This document shows positions 1 through 6,988 of a stretch of 14,721 nt of DNA, piece after piece (position 1 is the first letter of the stretch; the number at the start of each line of letters is the position of its first letter). The position numbers were made by a program, and so were the translations under genes. Source of the DNA: Chloroflexi bacterium 13_1_40CM_68_21 (GTDB taxonomy: Bacteria > Chloroflexota > Limnocylindria > P2-11E); NCBI GenBank assembly GCA_001917735.1, contig MNEO01000019.1, forward strand, positions 1 through 14,721, read 5' to 3'. Below the pieces are notes generated by a model, which was given only the letters and a program-made list of their open reading frames with translations, ran no database searches and was not told the DNA's origin.

Positions 1-936
1 AAAAGGGACCAGCTGGTTCGTCGACTCGGTAAGGCTCGGCGCGTCGATCCCCAGGATCGAGACCGCCGGCTTCATCCACATCCGGTCGGTGATCCCACCC
101 TCGCCGATGAGCTGCACGCCGGGACGCATCCCGACCTGCTTGCGCAGCTCTTCTTCGGTCAGGTCGAGTGGATCGGCCTTGCCCTTCGCGATGCCCGACA
201 CCGCGACGTTGCCCTTCTCATCGTGCAGGGTCGCGAGCGTCTTCGCGAGGACGGTGAGCGCGTCCGGCACCGGACCACCGAACTCGCCCGAGTGGACCGC
301 GTGGTCGAGGGTCCGGACCTCGATGTCGCACGCGACGATCCCGCGGAGCGAGATCGTGAGTCCCGGTTGACCGGTGCGCCAGTTGCCGGCGTCCGCGAGG
401 ATCACCGCATCGGCGCGCAGCTCGTCGCCGTGGCGATCGAGGAACTTCGCGAGATTCGGCGAGCCCCACTCCTCCTCGCCCTCCACGAAGACCCTGACGC
501 CGATCGGCGTCCGGCCATCGTGCGCGCGTATCGCACCGGCATGCATGACGATGCCGCACTTGTCGTCTGAGGTTCCGCGCCCAAAGAGCCTTCCGTTCTT
601 CTCGACCGGCTCGAACGGTTCGGAGTGCCAGAGCTCGCGCGCACCGGTCGGCTGGACGTCGTGATGCGCGTAGAGAAGGACCGTCGGAGCGCCCGCGGGC
701 GCCTCGATCCGGCCGAGGACCGCTGGAACGCCCTCGATCTCGACGATCTTCGTCTCGCAGCCGGCACTCCGCAGGATCTTCTCCGTCGCCGCGGCGGAAC
801 GTCCGAGCTGTGACGGGTCGTGTCCGGGATGACTGATGGAAGGGATGCGCACGAGCGTCTCGAGGTCCGCACGGAGCTCTGGCATCAGTTCAGAAGTACG
901 TTCGCGCAGCATGCCAGGGCCAGCCTGGGTCTTCAT
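1..936 (-). CDS. M20 family metallopeptidase (dipeptidase-like), C-terminus outside window
   Basis: The reverse strand reads open for 312 codons from ATG at 936 to the window edge with no stop, so the C-terminal part is missing. It matches zinc-dependent M20 di/aminopeptidases, usually about 450 residues, which hydrolyse short peptides in the cytoplasm. Visible motifs are HHDVQP at 91-96 (metal ligand H91 with D93), GRGTSDDK at 119-126 (bridging D124), EGEEEWGS at 152-159 (general base E155, ligand E156), ADAGNW at 181-186 (ligand D182) and HSGEFGG at 215-221 at the lid-domain boundary. The last His ligand would lie beyond the edge. ATG at 936 has no Shine-Dalgarno site but a TAGGCT hexamer 10 nt upstream; an in-frame ATG at 912 is an alternative. 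The exact substrate is unknown. It is divergent from the small membrane protein at 1091. Confidence 0.93.
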   Translation of the reverse strand, partial: MKTQAGPGMLRERTSELMPELRADLETLVRIPSISHPGHDPSQLGRSAAATEKILRSAGCETKIVEIEGVPAVLGRIEAPAGAPTVLLYAHHDVQPTGARELWHSEPFEPVEKNGRLFGRGTSDDKCGIVMHAGAIRAHDGRTPIGVRVFVEGEEEWGSPNLAKFLDRHGDELRADAVILADAGNWRTGQPGLTISLRGIVACDIEVRTLDHAVHSGEFGGPVPDALTVLAKTLATLHDEKGNVAVSGIAKGKADPLDLTEEELRKQVGMRPGVQLIGEGGITDRMWMKPAVSILGIDAPSLTESTNQLVPF

Positions 937-946
937 GGAGAAACGC

Positions 947-952
947 AGCCTA
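947..952 (-). promoter_or_regulatory. Candidate -10 element for the M20 peptidase gene
   Basis: The minus strand reads TAGGCT (TANNNT consensus) with its end 10 nt before the ATG at 936, and there is no Shine-Dalgarno-like sequence between. This places the predicted transcript start close to the ATG, as in leaderless messages. No convincing -35 hexamer is present 16-18 nt upstream. Confidence 0.4.
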
Positions 953-1053
953 CTCCCGGCCGACAGAGCGCGCACCATTGCAACGCAGTTGGAGCGGTTT
1001 CGTTGCGGGATGGATCGATTCCGTTTCGGGTTGCGCTTGGTACCGACGAGACA

Positions 1054-1082
1054 TTGACCGGCCCGACTCTGCCCCATTGAAT
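1054..1082 (+). promoter_or_regulatory. Candidate sigma-70-type promoter for the small membrane protein
   Basis: TTGACC (1054-1059) and TTGAAT (1077-1082) are separated by exactly 17 nt, matching 5/6 and 4/6 positions of the -35 and -10 consensus. The ATG at 1091 lies 8 nt after the -10, and the intervening bases contain no ribosome binding site, so the message is probably leaderless or nearly so. Confidence 0.5.
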
Positions 1083-1090
1083 GACGCGCC

Positions 1091-1333
1091 ATGAAGAACC
1101 CCTCGTGGCCCAAGGCGTTCGCGTTCATCGGCTTCACGATCTTCGGTCTCGCGCTCGCGTACTACAGCACGGCGATCGCGACCGCAGGCATTACGGCGAA
1201 GATCCTCGGCACGGATCGTTCGGGTGACTGGCTCTTCACTGGGAGCGCGGTCCTCATGGTGGGTCTCGCAGCCGCCGCGGTGTTCGGTTTCCTCGCGCTC
1301 GCCAACCTGCGCCAGCTCACACGCCGGGGCTAG
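1091..1333 (+). CDS. Small two-helix membrane protein, unknown function
   Basis: This 80-residue protein has two hydrophobic stretches, about residues 9-30 and 47-72. They are separated by a short polar loop (ILGTDRSGDW), and the protein ends in a basic tail (RQLTRRG) that probably faces the cytoplasm. No family was recognised. The reading frame is supported by the clear helix pattern and by the candidate promoter just upstream. The stop codon lies inside the palindrome GGGGCTAGCCCC (1326-1337). It is convergent with the P-loop gene ending at 1419, with a strong hairpin between them. Nothing in the sequence shows a partner or a substrate. Confidence 0.65.
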   Translation: MKNPSWPKAFAFIGFTIFGLALAYYSTAIATAGITAKILGTDRSGDWLFTGSAVLMVGLAAAAVFGFLALANLRQLTRRG

Positions 1334-1368
1334 CCCCTCTAGCTCTGGCTCACCTCTAGCGGCCCCTA

Positions 1369-1415
1369 GCGCTGGGTGCCGGAGATGATTGGAGACGACC
1401 TCCGGCGCCCAGCGC
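1369..1415. terminator. Hairpin between convergent genes, probable bidirectional terminator
   Basis: The arms 1369-1384 and 1400-1415 form a 16-bp stem with one G-U pair and a 15-nt loop. It fills most of the gap between the stops at 1333 and 1419. Neither side has a U-tract, so it is not a classical intrinsic terminator, but its position between two convergent genes suits transcript-end formation in both directions. Confidence 0.65.
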
Positions 1416-1418
1416 CTA

Positions 1419-1973
1419 TCAAGCGGCGCTGAAGCGGTTCGTCCGCTCGTCCCAGAGGAACAGGAGCTTGGCCTGCGGCTGGCCGTCGCGCACGCCCTTG
1501 ATCTCATGAACAGTCTCGACGACCCGGCGGGTCGGCTCCTCCCAGTGCCCCAGTGAGCGCAGATAGACGACGAGCGAGATCTTCGACGCGTCGGCATCGG
1601 ACACGCCGCAGCCGCGGCAAATGATGTCGAAGGCTTCCTCGGGACCGGGCGCGTGGAGCGCGACCGCCAACGAGGCGCCGTCGCCGATGGCCCCGAAGAT
1701 GCGGCGCACCGGCGCACCCCAGATGTATCCAGGAGCATGCGCGCCTCGGCTGATCTCGGGGATCACGATGTAGCCGCGCCGGCTCTCGGCAAGCAGCTGC
1801 TCGATGTCGTCGCCGTCTTCGGCGACCGTCCGAAGCGGAGCCTTCTTTGGCCGCTCGGCGACCATCGCGCGCAGCACTGTGCTCTTGCCCGCGAGGCGCG
1901 GAACGGCCATGACGATGAAGGACCTGCGCTCGCGTGCCGTCGCCCTCAATGCATCCGCAATGTCGCGCGACAT
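1419..1973 (-). CDS. Small P-loop protein resembling type II/IV secretion or pilus ATPase core
   Basis: The protein has 184 residues from ATG at 1973. It contains VPRLAGKST (24-32), a Walker-A-like loop in which the usual first Gly/Ala is Val. It also has IPEISRG (71-77) in the Walker B region, GASLAVALHAPGPEEA (99-114), which resembles the His box (LHANS..EA) of GspE/PilT/VirB11 ATPases, and a C-terminal stretch RRVVETVHEIKGV (149-161) typical of that family. The family drives pilus or secretion assembly, but full members are 350-550 residues, so this is only a reduced core without the N-terminal domain. Family-like sequence (SLGLDDLV) continues in frame upstream of the ATG to about 2018, with no usual start codon, so the true start or an N-terminal truncation is unresolved. 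No pilus or secretion genes are nearby. ATPase activity is uncertain. Confidence 0.6.
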   Translation of the reverse strand: MSRDIADALRATARERRSFIVMAVPRLAGKSTVLRAMVAERPKKAPLRTVAEDGDDIEQLLAESRRGYIVIPEISRGAHAPGYIWGAPVRRIFGAIGDGASLAVALHAPGPEEAFDIICRGCGVSDADASKISLVVYLRSLGHWEEPTRRVVETVHEIKGVRDGQPQAKLLFLWDERTNRFSAA

Positions 1974-2071
1974 GGTCCGGTTCGCGACCAGGTCGTCGAG
2001 TCCTAGCGATTTCTCGATGCCAGGATGCTAGGTGCACTGGCTGGCACAGGTCGTGCCTCTAGTCCGGACCT

Positions 2072-2512
2072 GTGAAACTCCTCCTCGTCCCGGTCGCGAT
2101 GATTCTCGCTCTCCTCAGCGGCGCGGGCTGGGCGGGGCCGGTCAAAGACTCGCTGCCAAGCCTCTTTACCTCGCGCGACGAGCTCGCTCACGCGCGCAGC
2201 GAGATCGCGGACCTGCGTTATGGCCGCGGCGCAGCCGCCCCGGAGTGGGTCGCGCGGTACGCGGACGCCCTCTGCAGGGCGGACGTCAACTTCGTCACGC
2301 AGCACACCGACGCCTCGCTAGGCCTCACCCCGAAAGACATCGAAACCCAGTTCGCGCGCATGCACGACAACGGGCTCGACTGCTCGGGGGTGCGGTACCT
2401 CGGCTCAGTGGGCGATCGCCAGTTCGTGTTCGCGCTCCGTCAGGGCAATCGCGAGAACTGGTATGTCTTCACGCTCTCGGAGACCGGCGAGGCCGTCGCC
2501 AAGGTCGAATGA
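2072..2512 (+). CDS. Small exported protein, unknown function
   Basis: The 146-residue protein begins at GTG 2072. Residues 1-21 form a signal peptide: Lys2, a hydrophobic core LLLVPVAMILALL, and a likely cleavage site after AGWA. The mature part is about 125 residues, soluble and mixed alpha/beta in character, with two cysteines (C88 in ALCRAD and C123 in LDCSG by approximate count) that could form a disulfide outside the membrane. No family was recognised. The C-terminal half (RQFVFALRQGNRENWYVFTL) looks like beta strands. No Shine-Dalgarno sequence precedes the GTG. It is divergent from the P-loop gene and is followed by a small hairpin and then the cyclase gene, which has its own candidate promoter. 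Confidence 0.7.
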   Translation: MKLLLVPVAMILALLSGAGWAGPVKDSLPSLFTSRDELAHARSEIADLRYGRGAAAPEWVARYADALCRADVNFVTQHTDASLGLTPKDIETQFARMHDNGLDCSGVRYLGSVGDRQFVFALRQGNRENWYVFTLSETGEAVAKVE

Positions 2513-2514
2513 CC

Positions 2515-2530
2515 CCGGCCTCTAGGCCGG
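2515..2530 (+). terminator. Short GC hairpin after the small exported protein
   Basis: CCGGCC (2515-2520) and GGCCGG (2525-2530) form a perfect 6-bp stem with the loop TCTA, starting 2 nt after the stop at 2512. There is no U-tract. It is a possible weak terminator separating this gene from the cyclase gene. Confidence 0.4.
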
Positions 2531-2532
2531 CA

Positions 2533-2561
2533 TAGACGGGCGCACGCCGCGGGGCTAGGTT
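2533..2561 (+). promoter_or_regulatory. Candidate promoter for the cyclase/ATPase gene (leaderless)
   Basis: TAGACG (2533-2538) and TAGGTT (2556-2561) are separated by 17 nt. The GTG start at 2571 lies 9 nt beyond the -10, where transcription would be expected to begin, and no ribosome binding site fits between. This supports both the GTG start and a leaderless message. Confidence 0.5.
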
Positions 2562-2570
2562 GTTCGGCCG

Positions 2571-5500
2571 GTGGCAGCCGAACGTCGTGTCGTGACCGTG
2601 CTGTTCGCCGACGTGACGGAATCGACGGAGCTCGGCGAGTCCATCGACGTCGAGGATCTGCGTGCGCTGCTGGCGACGTACTACGACCTCGCAAAGCGCG
2701 TCATCGCGGCGCATGGCGCCTCGGTAGAGAAGTTCATCGGCGACGCGGTGATGGCCGTGTTCGGCACACCTGTCGCGCACGGCGACGATCCCGACCGCGC
2801 GCTCTCCGCCGCGCTCGAGCTGCGCGATCTCGTTCGGCGCGAACCCTCCCTGAGTGGCCGCCTACGCATCCGAATAGGCGTCAACACCGGCGTGGTCGTC
2901 GCGTCGCGCGAGCCGTCCGCGGGCGATTTCCTCGTGACCGGAGACCCTGTGACCGTCGCGGCCCGGCTCCAGCAGACCGCCCGGCCGTGGGGCATCGCCT
3001 GCGGCGTGCGGACACTGCGCGCCGCTGGAGCCACGTTCAAGTTCGGCCCGATCTATTCGGTCGAAGTGAAGGGCAAGCAAACGCCGGTCCGGGCGGCCCA
3101 GCTCCTCGGGCGGCAGGCCGCCCCGCTCCGCTCTCGCACCCGCCTGATCGGGCGGGACAGCGACCTCGCCCAGCTCGAGATCGTCGCAAAGCGGGCGCTG
3201 GTAGAGCGGCGGCCTATGGTCGCCAGCGTCGTCGCGCCGGCCGGCACCGGGAAGACGAGGCTCCTCGAGGAGTTCCTCTCGCGGCTGCCCGCCATGGCGC
3301 CGGACGCGGTGGTTGCGACCGCGCAGTGCCTGCCCTACGGGCAGCGGCTCACGTACTGGCCCCTCCGGGCGATCCTCTTCCGACTGGCGAGGATCTCGGA
3401 AGACGCGTCGCCGCAGCAGATTCGCGACGGCATCCGAACGTGGCTCTCGTCGCTCGATCTCGCGGAGACGCCGCGCGTGGCGGAGGTGCTCGCCACGACG
3501 ATCGGCGTGGGCGAGGCCGAGGTGGCGGACGGGACGACGATCCACACGGCGTGGCGATCGGCTCTCGAGGCCGCGGCCCGAGGGGCGCCACTCGTCATCG
3601 TCTTCGAGGACCTGCACTGGTCGAGCGACAGCCTGCTCGATCTCGTCGAGTACGTGATGCAGCCGCGTGGTGACCTGCCGCTCATGTTCGTCGCCCTCGC
3701 GCGGCCCGAGCTCCTCGATCGCCGACCCGGATGGGGCGGCGGTCGCCGCAACTATCTGGCCCTGAGCCTCGAGCCCCTCTCGAACGCCGCCGTCGGCGAG
3801 CTCGTTCGCGAGCTCATCGAGGCCGACGCGCCGCAGTTCGCGGAGCGCGTCGCGAGCCGCGCGGACGGTAACCCGTTCTTCGCCGGCGAACTCGTTCGAT
3901 CGGTGGTCGAGCAGGTCCCGTCGCTCGCGGACGTGGCGGCCGTAGACCGCACCCTGGCCACGCTACCGGACACGGTGCAAGCGACGCTGCTCGCGCGGAT
4001 CGATTTGCTTGAACCGGACGAACGCCGCGTCCTTCAGCTGGCGGCCATACTCGGCAGGTCGTTCCGCGCGAGTGGCATCGCGGCGATCGAGCCTGTGCTG
4101 GCGCACGACTCCGAACCGATCATCGAGCAGCTCGCGGCGAAGGACCTCGTCCGGCCCGCCGGGGACGACCGCTACACGTTCCGTCACATCCTGATTCGCG
4201 AGGTCGCGTATCAGACGATGCCGCGCGCGGAGCGGGCCCGCCTCCACGCGGCCGCGGCGCGCTGGTACGAGACGAGAGCCGCCGGTCGCGAGGTCGAGCT
4301 CGCGGAGATCGTCGCGTACCACTTCCGCGAGGCGGTCTCGCTCGCACGCAGTGGGACGGCGCCGGTGCCGGCCGACCTGACAGTGGATGCGGTGCGCTGG
4401 CTCATGCGCGCGGCCGAGGTCGCGCTCGCGAGCGCCGCCAATGTCGAGGCCGTGCGTCACCTGCGAGGCGCGGTCGAGCTTGCGGCGCCGGCGCAGCTGC
4501 CCGAGCTCTACGAACGGATCGGCGACGCCTTCGCGTCGGTCGAGGCCGCGGACGCGTACCAGCGCGCGCTCGAGCTCTCCCGCGACGTTGGCGGCTCCGC
4601 GGACCAGCAGCTGCGGGCGATCGCGGGAATGTTGCATGTGCACCTGCGGACCGGCGGCATGGGTGGGCAGCCGCCGACGGATGCGGAGATCACCCGGCTG
4701 ATGACCGAAGGCACCGAGCTTGTCCAACGCGCGACGGACGAGGTCGCCACCGCCCGATTCCTCGTGGCGCAGTCCTTCTATCCGTTCTGGCTTCTGCGCA
4801 ACAGCGGGCACTTGCCGGGACCGGCGGACCTCGCGTCCGCCGAGGACCGGGCGCACCGAGCGCTGGAGGTCGCGACGCGGACGAAGGACGTCCGGCTCCA
4901 GAGCGCCGCCCTCGACGCATCGGGTTCCATCCTTTCGCTTCGCGGCGATCACCGGGGCGCGCGCGAGCTCGCCCGCCAGCGGATCGCGATGGGTGAGGCG
5001 CTCGAACTACGCGAACGCCTGGACGCGTACACCGTCGCGACGTGGTATTCGATCTATCTCGGGGATCTCGACGAGGCCATCCGTACCTCCGCCGCTGGGC
5101 TCGCGGTCGTTCAGCCCGGGCAGGCTCCCGGTTGGACGCTGCACCTCGTGTCCTGGCGGACGCTCGCGCTGACGCTCGTTGGCCGCTGGGACGAAGCGGT
5201 CGAGGCGGCCGAGCGCGCGCGAACCCTCTGGATCGAAAGCGGTCGAACCGCCGCGGGATATGCGCTGCACGGGTTCTTCGCGGGGCTCGTGGTCGCGCAT
5301 GCGCGCCGCAACGACACTCAGCGCGAACGTTTTCGCGAACCGCTCGAGGAGATCGGGACCGCGATCGGACATCAGGGCCGCAAACATCCGCTGGAGTTCC
5401 TGAGTCACGATCCGCAGGAGCCCGATCACTATCTCCGCTACTTCGACCAGCGCCAGCCGGAGACGATTGAGCTCGCGATCGCGTTTGCCTCCGACCGCGA

Positions 5501-5798
5501 CAAGCCGCCGCCGGAGCGTCTCCTCGAGCGCCTGCGGGCCGGAGAGCGCTACGTCTCGACGCCGCTCGTCGAGGCGGAGATCGCTCGCGCGCTCGGCCTG
5601 CTGCGCCGCGACCCAGCGAAGCTCGCCGAGGCGATCGCGGTGTTCGAGCGCTGCGGGGCGGCGCCGAGCGCCGCGCGGGCCCGTTGCGAGCGTGCGGTGC
5701 TCACCGGCGACCAGGACGAGTTGCGCGCTGGAGTGGCCATCCTCGACCGGCTCGGCGACGCGCGCCAGCTGGCCCGTTTCAGAGTGAGCGCCGTTTAG
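2571..5798 (+). CDS. Class III nucleotide cyclase / AAA ATPase / TPR signalling protein
   Basis: This 1075-residue cytoplasmic protein has an N-terminal class III cyclase domain (about 5-180), an AAA ATPase module of the MalT/LuxR-regulator type (about 190-560) and a helical TPR-like region (about 600-1075). Cyclase residues seen are metal-binding D14 (FADVTEST) and D58 (FIGDAVMAVFG), base-contacting K54 and R132 (VAARL). The position of the transition-state Asn is T128, and the second base-specifying position is L121 rather than Asp. The ATPase shows Walker A APAGTGKT (222-229), Walker B VIVFEDLHW (341-349) and DGNPFF (431-436). No C-terminal HTH is present, unlike the LuxR-type relatives. 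Such proteins are thought to couple ligand or protein binding by the TPR region to the N-terminal output, but the signal is unknown. Product (cAMP or cGMP) and activity are uncertain because of T128. Confidence 0.93.
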   Translation: MAAERRVVTVLFADVTESTELGESIDVEDLRALLATYYDLAKRVIAAHGASVEKFIGDAVMAVFGTPVAHGDDPDRALSAALELRDLVRREPSLSGRLRIRIGVNTGVVVASREPSAGDFLVTGDPVTVAARLQQTARPWGIACGVRTLRAAGATFKFGPIYSVEVKGKQTPVRAAQLLGRQAAPLRSRTRLIGRDSDLAQLEIVAKRALVERRPMVASVVAPAGTGKTRLLEEFLSRLPAMAPDAVVATAQCLPYGQRLTYWPLRAILFRLARISEDASPQQIRDGIRTWLSSLDLAETPRVAEVLATTIGVGEAEVADGTTIHTAWRSALEAAARGAPLVIVFEDLHWSSDSLLDLVEYVMQPRGDLPLMFVALARPELLDRRPGWGGGRRNYLALSLEPLSNAAVGELVRELIEADAPQFAERVASRADGNPFFAGELVRSVVEQVPSLADVAAVDRTLATLPDTVQATLLARIDLLEPDERRVLQLAAILGRSFRASGIAAIEPVLAHDSEPIIEQLAAKDLVRPAGDDRYTFRHILIREVAYQTMPRAERARLHAAAARWYETRAAGREVELAEIVAYHFREAVSLARSGTAPVPADLTVDAVRWLMRAAEVALASAANVEAVRHLRGAVELAAPAQLPELYERIGDAFASVEAADAYQRALELSRDVGGSADQQLRAIAGMLHVHLRTGGMGGQPPTDAEITRLMTEGTELVQRATDEVATARFLVAQSFYPFWLLRNSGHLPGPADLASAEDRAHRALEVATRTKDVRLQSAALDASGSILSLRGDHRGARELARQRIAMGEALELRERLDAYTVATWYSIYLGDLDEAIRTSAAGLAVVQPGQAPGWTLHLVSWRTLALTLVGRWDEAVEAAERARTLWIESGRTAAGYALHGFFAGLVVAHARRNDTQRERFREPLEEIGTAIGHQGRKHPLEFLSHDPQEPDHYLRYFDQRQPETIELAIAFASDRDKPPPERLLERLRAGERYVSTPLVEAEIARALGLLRRDPAKLAEAIAVFERCGAAPSAARARCERAVLTGDQDELRAGVAILDRLGDARQLARFRVSAV

Positions 5799-5830
5799 CG
5801 CCTGTTGACGCTTCCGCCAGAATCGCTGAC

Positions 5831-5837
5831 GGGGAGG
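5831..5837 (+). promoter_or_regulatory. Ribosome binding site of the polytopic membrane protein
   Basis: GGGGAGG lies 7 nt before ATG 5845 and fixes that start. The 46-nt gap after the cyclase stop contains no clear promoter, so co-transcription with the cyclase is plausible. Confidence 0.7.
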
Positions 5838-5844
5838 CGAAGGG

Positions 5845-6963
5845 ATGGCGTCACAGGGTCGCGCCGCGCAGGCGGCGCGGGTCCGGGACGAGTTGCGCTT
5901 CGATTACATCTTCGTCGCGCTCTGCGGCTGGTACCTGCTGGGTCTCTACATCGACGGCTGGGCCCATAACCACATCGAAGGCATCGAGACCTTCTATACG
6001 CCCTGGCATGCGGTCATGTACTCGGGCTTCCTCGCCGTTGTTGCGATCACCGCGGCGAGACTCGGGCGCGCGCGCGGGCGCGGCCTTCCGCTGCGTGGTG
6101 CGCTGCCGGTCGGCTATGGCGTGGCCTTCATCGGCATGATCGTCTACGGCATCGCCGGAGTCGGCGATCTCATCTGGCATACGGTCTTCGGCGTCGAGTC
6201 GAACGCCGAGGCCTTGTTCAGCCCCACGCACGTCGGCCTCCTGCTCGGCGCGACCCTCATCCGGACCGGACCGCTGCGCGCGGCCTGGCAGCGGCCCCCG
6301 AGCGTGACGCCCAAGGGTTGGTACGGACACCTTCCGATGCTGCTGTCGGCCGGGTACCTGCTCGCCTCGCTCACCTTCTATACGCAGTACATGCATCCTT
6401 TCGGGCGCACGCTCGCCGCGGTGGACTACGCGCCGACCGTCGCGAGCCTGACGATCCGCGCCGAGCGGTTCGAAGCGATCGAGTACCTCCTCACAGACGG
6501 TGTGGCCGCGATCTTCTTGCAGACGGCGACCCTGATGGCGCTACTCCTCATGCTCATCCGCCGCTGGGGCGACGAGCTGCCATTCGGAAGTGTCACGCTG
6601 ATCCTCTCGATGAACGCGGTGCTCATGGTTGGGATGCGCGACCGCTACCTCTCCACCGGGCCGCTCCCGCTCGTCGGAGTCGCGATCGCGACCGGACTCG
6701 CGGGCGATCTGTTGCTGCGGCACTTCCACGCCAACCTCGCGCACGGCACCGCGCTGCGCGCCTTCGCGTTCGCACTCCCCTCGGTCCTGTGGGCGCTCTA
6801 CTTCGCCGCGATCTTCCTCTTCTCACAGGGTGTGTGGTGGAGCCTGCCGGTGTGGACCGGACTGATCGTGCTCTCGGGCGCGGTGGGGTGGCTCGTGAGC
6901 TTCCTCGTTGACCCGCCGGTGGTGCACGCGCTCGCGGATGTGCCGGGAGAGGTGGGCGGCTAG
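5845..6963 (+). CDS. Polytopic membrane protein with His/acidic motifs, unknown function
   Basis: The 372-residue protein has about ten hydrophobic segments (roughly 20-38, 54-71, 87-108, 123-139, 161-180, 215-238, 248-263, 272-290, 303-326 and 331-354). The first half is rich in His and acidic residues next to membrane segments: DGWAHNHIEGIE (37-48), FYTPWHAVMYSG (50-61), GDLIWHTVFGVE (107-118) and LFSPTHVGL (124-132). The arrangement resembles metal- or heme-liganding membrane proteins, but this is only inference. I recognise the general D..WH..FG.E / SPTH pattern as belonging to uncharacterised proteins and cannot name a family. The gene follows the cyclase by 46 bp on the same strand and ends in a hairpin shared with the convergent secreted protein. 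Confidence 0.8.
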   Translation: MASQGRAAQAARVRDELRFDYIFVALCGWYLLGLYIDGWAHNHIEGIETFYTPWHAVMYSGFLAVVAITAARLGRARGRGLPLRGALPVGYGVAFIGMIVYGIAGVGDLIWHTVFGVESNAEALFSPTHVGLLLGATLIRTGPLRAAWQRPPSVTPKGWYGHLPMLLSAGYLLASLTFYTQYMHPFGRTLAAVDYAPTVASLTIRAERFEAIEYLLTDGVAAIFLQTATLMALLLMLIRRWGDELPFGSVTLILSMNAVLMVGMRDRYLSTGPLPLVGVAIATGLAGDLLLRHFHANLAHGTALRAFAFALPSVLWALYFAAIFLFSQGVWWSLPVWTGLIVLSGAVGWLVSFLVDPPVVHALADVPGEVGG

Positions 6964-6979
6964 GGCCCGCCCACCTCTC
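6947..6979. terminator. Perfect 13-bp hairpin spanning a stop codon, bidirectional terminator
   Basis: The arms 6947-6959 and 6967-6979 are perfectly complementary over 13 bp, with loop CTAGGGC. The stem covers the last codons and the loop contains the TAG stop of the membrane protein gene. It sits 9 nt before the end of the convergent gene at 6989. No U-tract is present on either side. Confidence 0.7.
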
Positions 6980-6988
6980 GAAGGAACC

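Noticed and set aside
980..1006. Inverted repeat GCAACG...CGTTGC in the divergent promoter region
   Set aside because: The arms are only 6 bp with a 15-nt spacer; this could be an operator but is within chance expectation.
950..1738. 262-codon minus-strand open frame
   Set aside because: It would run through the promoter region, the small membrane protein and the hairpin; no domain is visible.
3963..4952. 329-codon minus-strand open frame
   Set aside because: It lies antisense inside the cyclase/ATPase gene, is Arg-rich and has no recognisable motif; long shadow frames are expected at this GC content.
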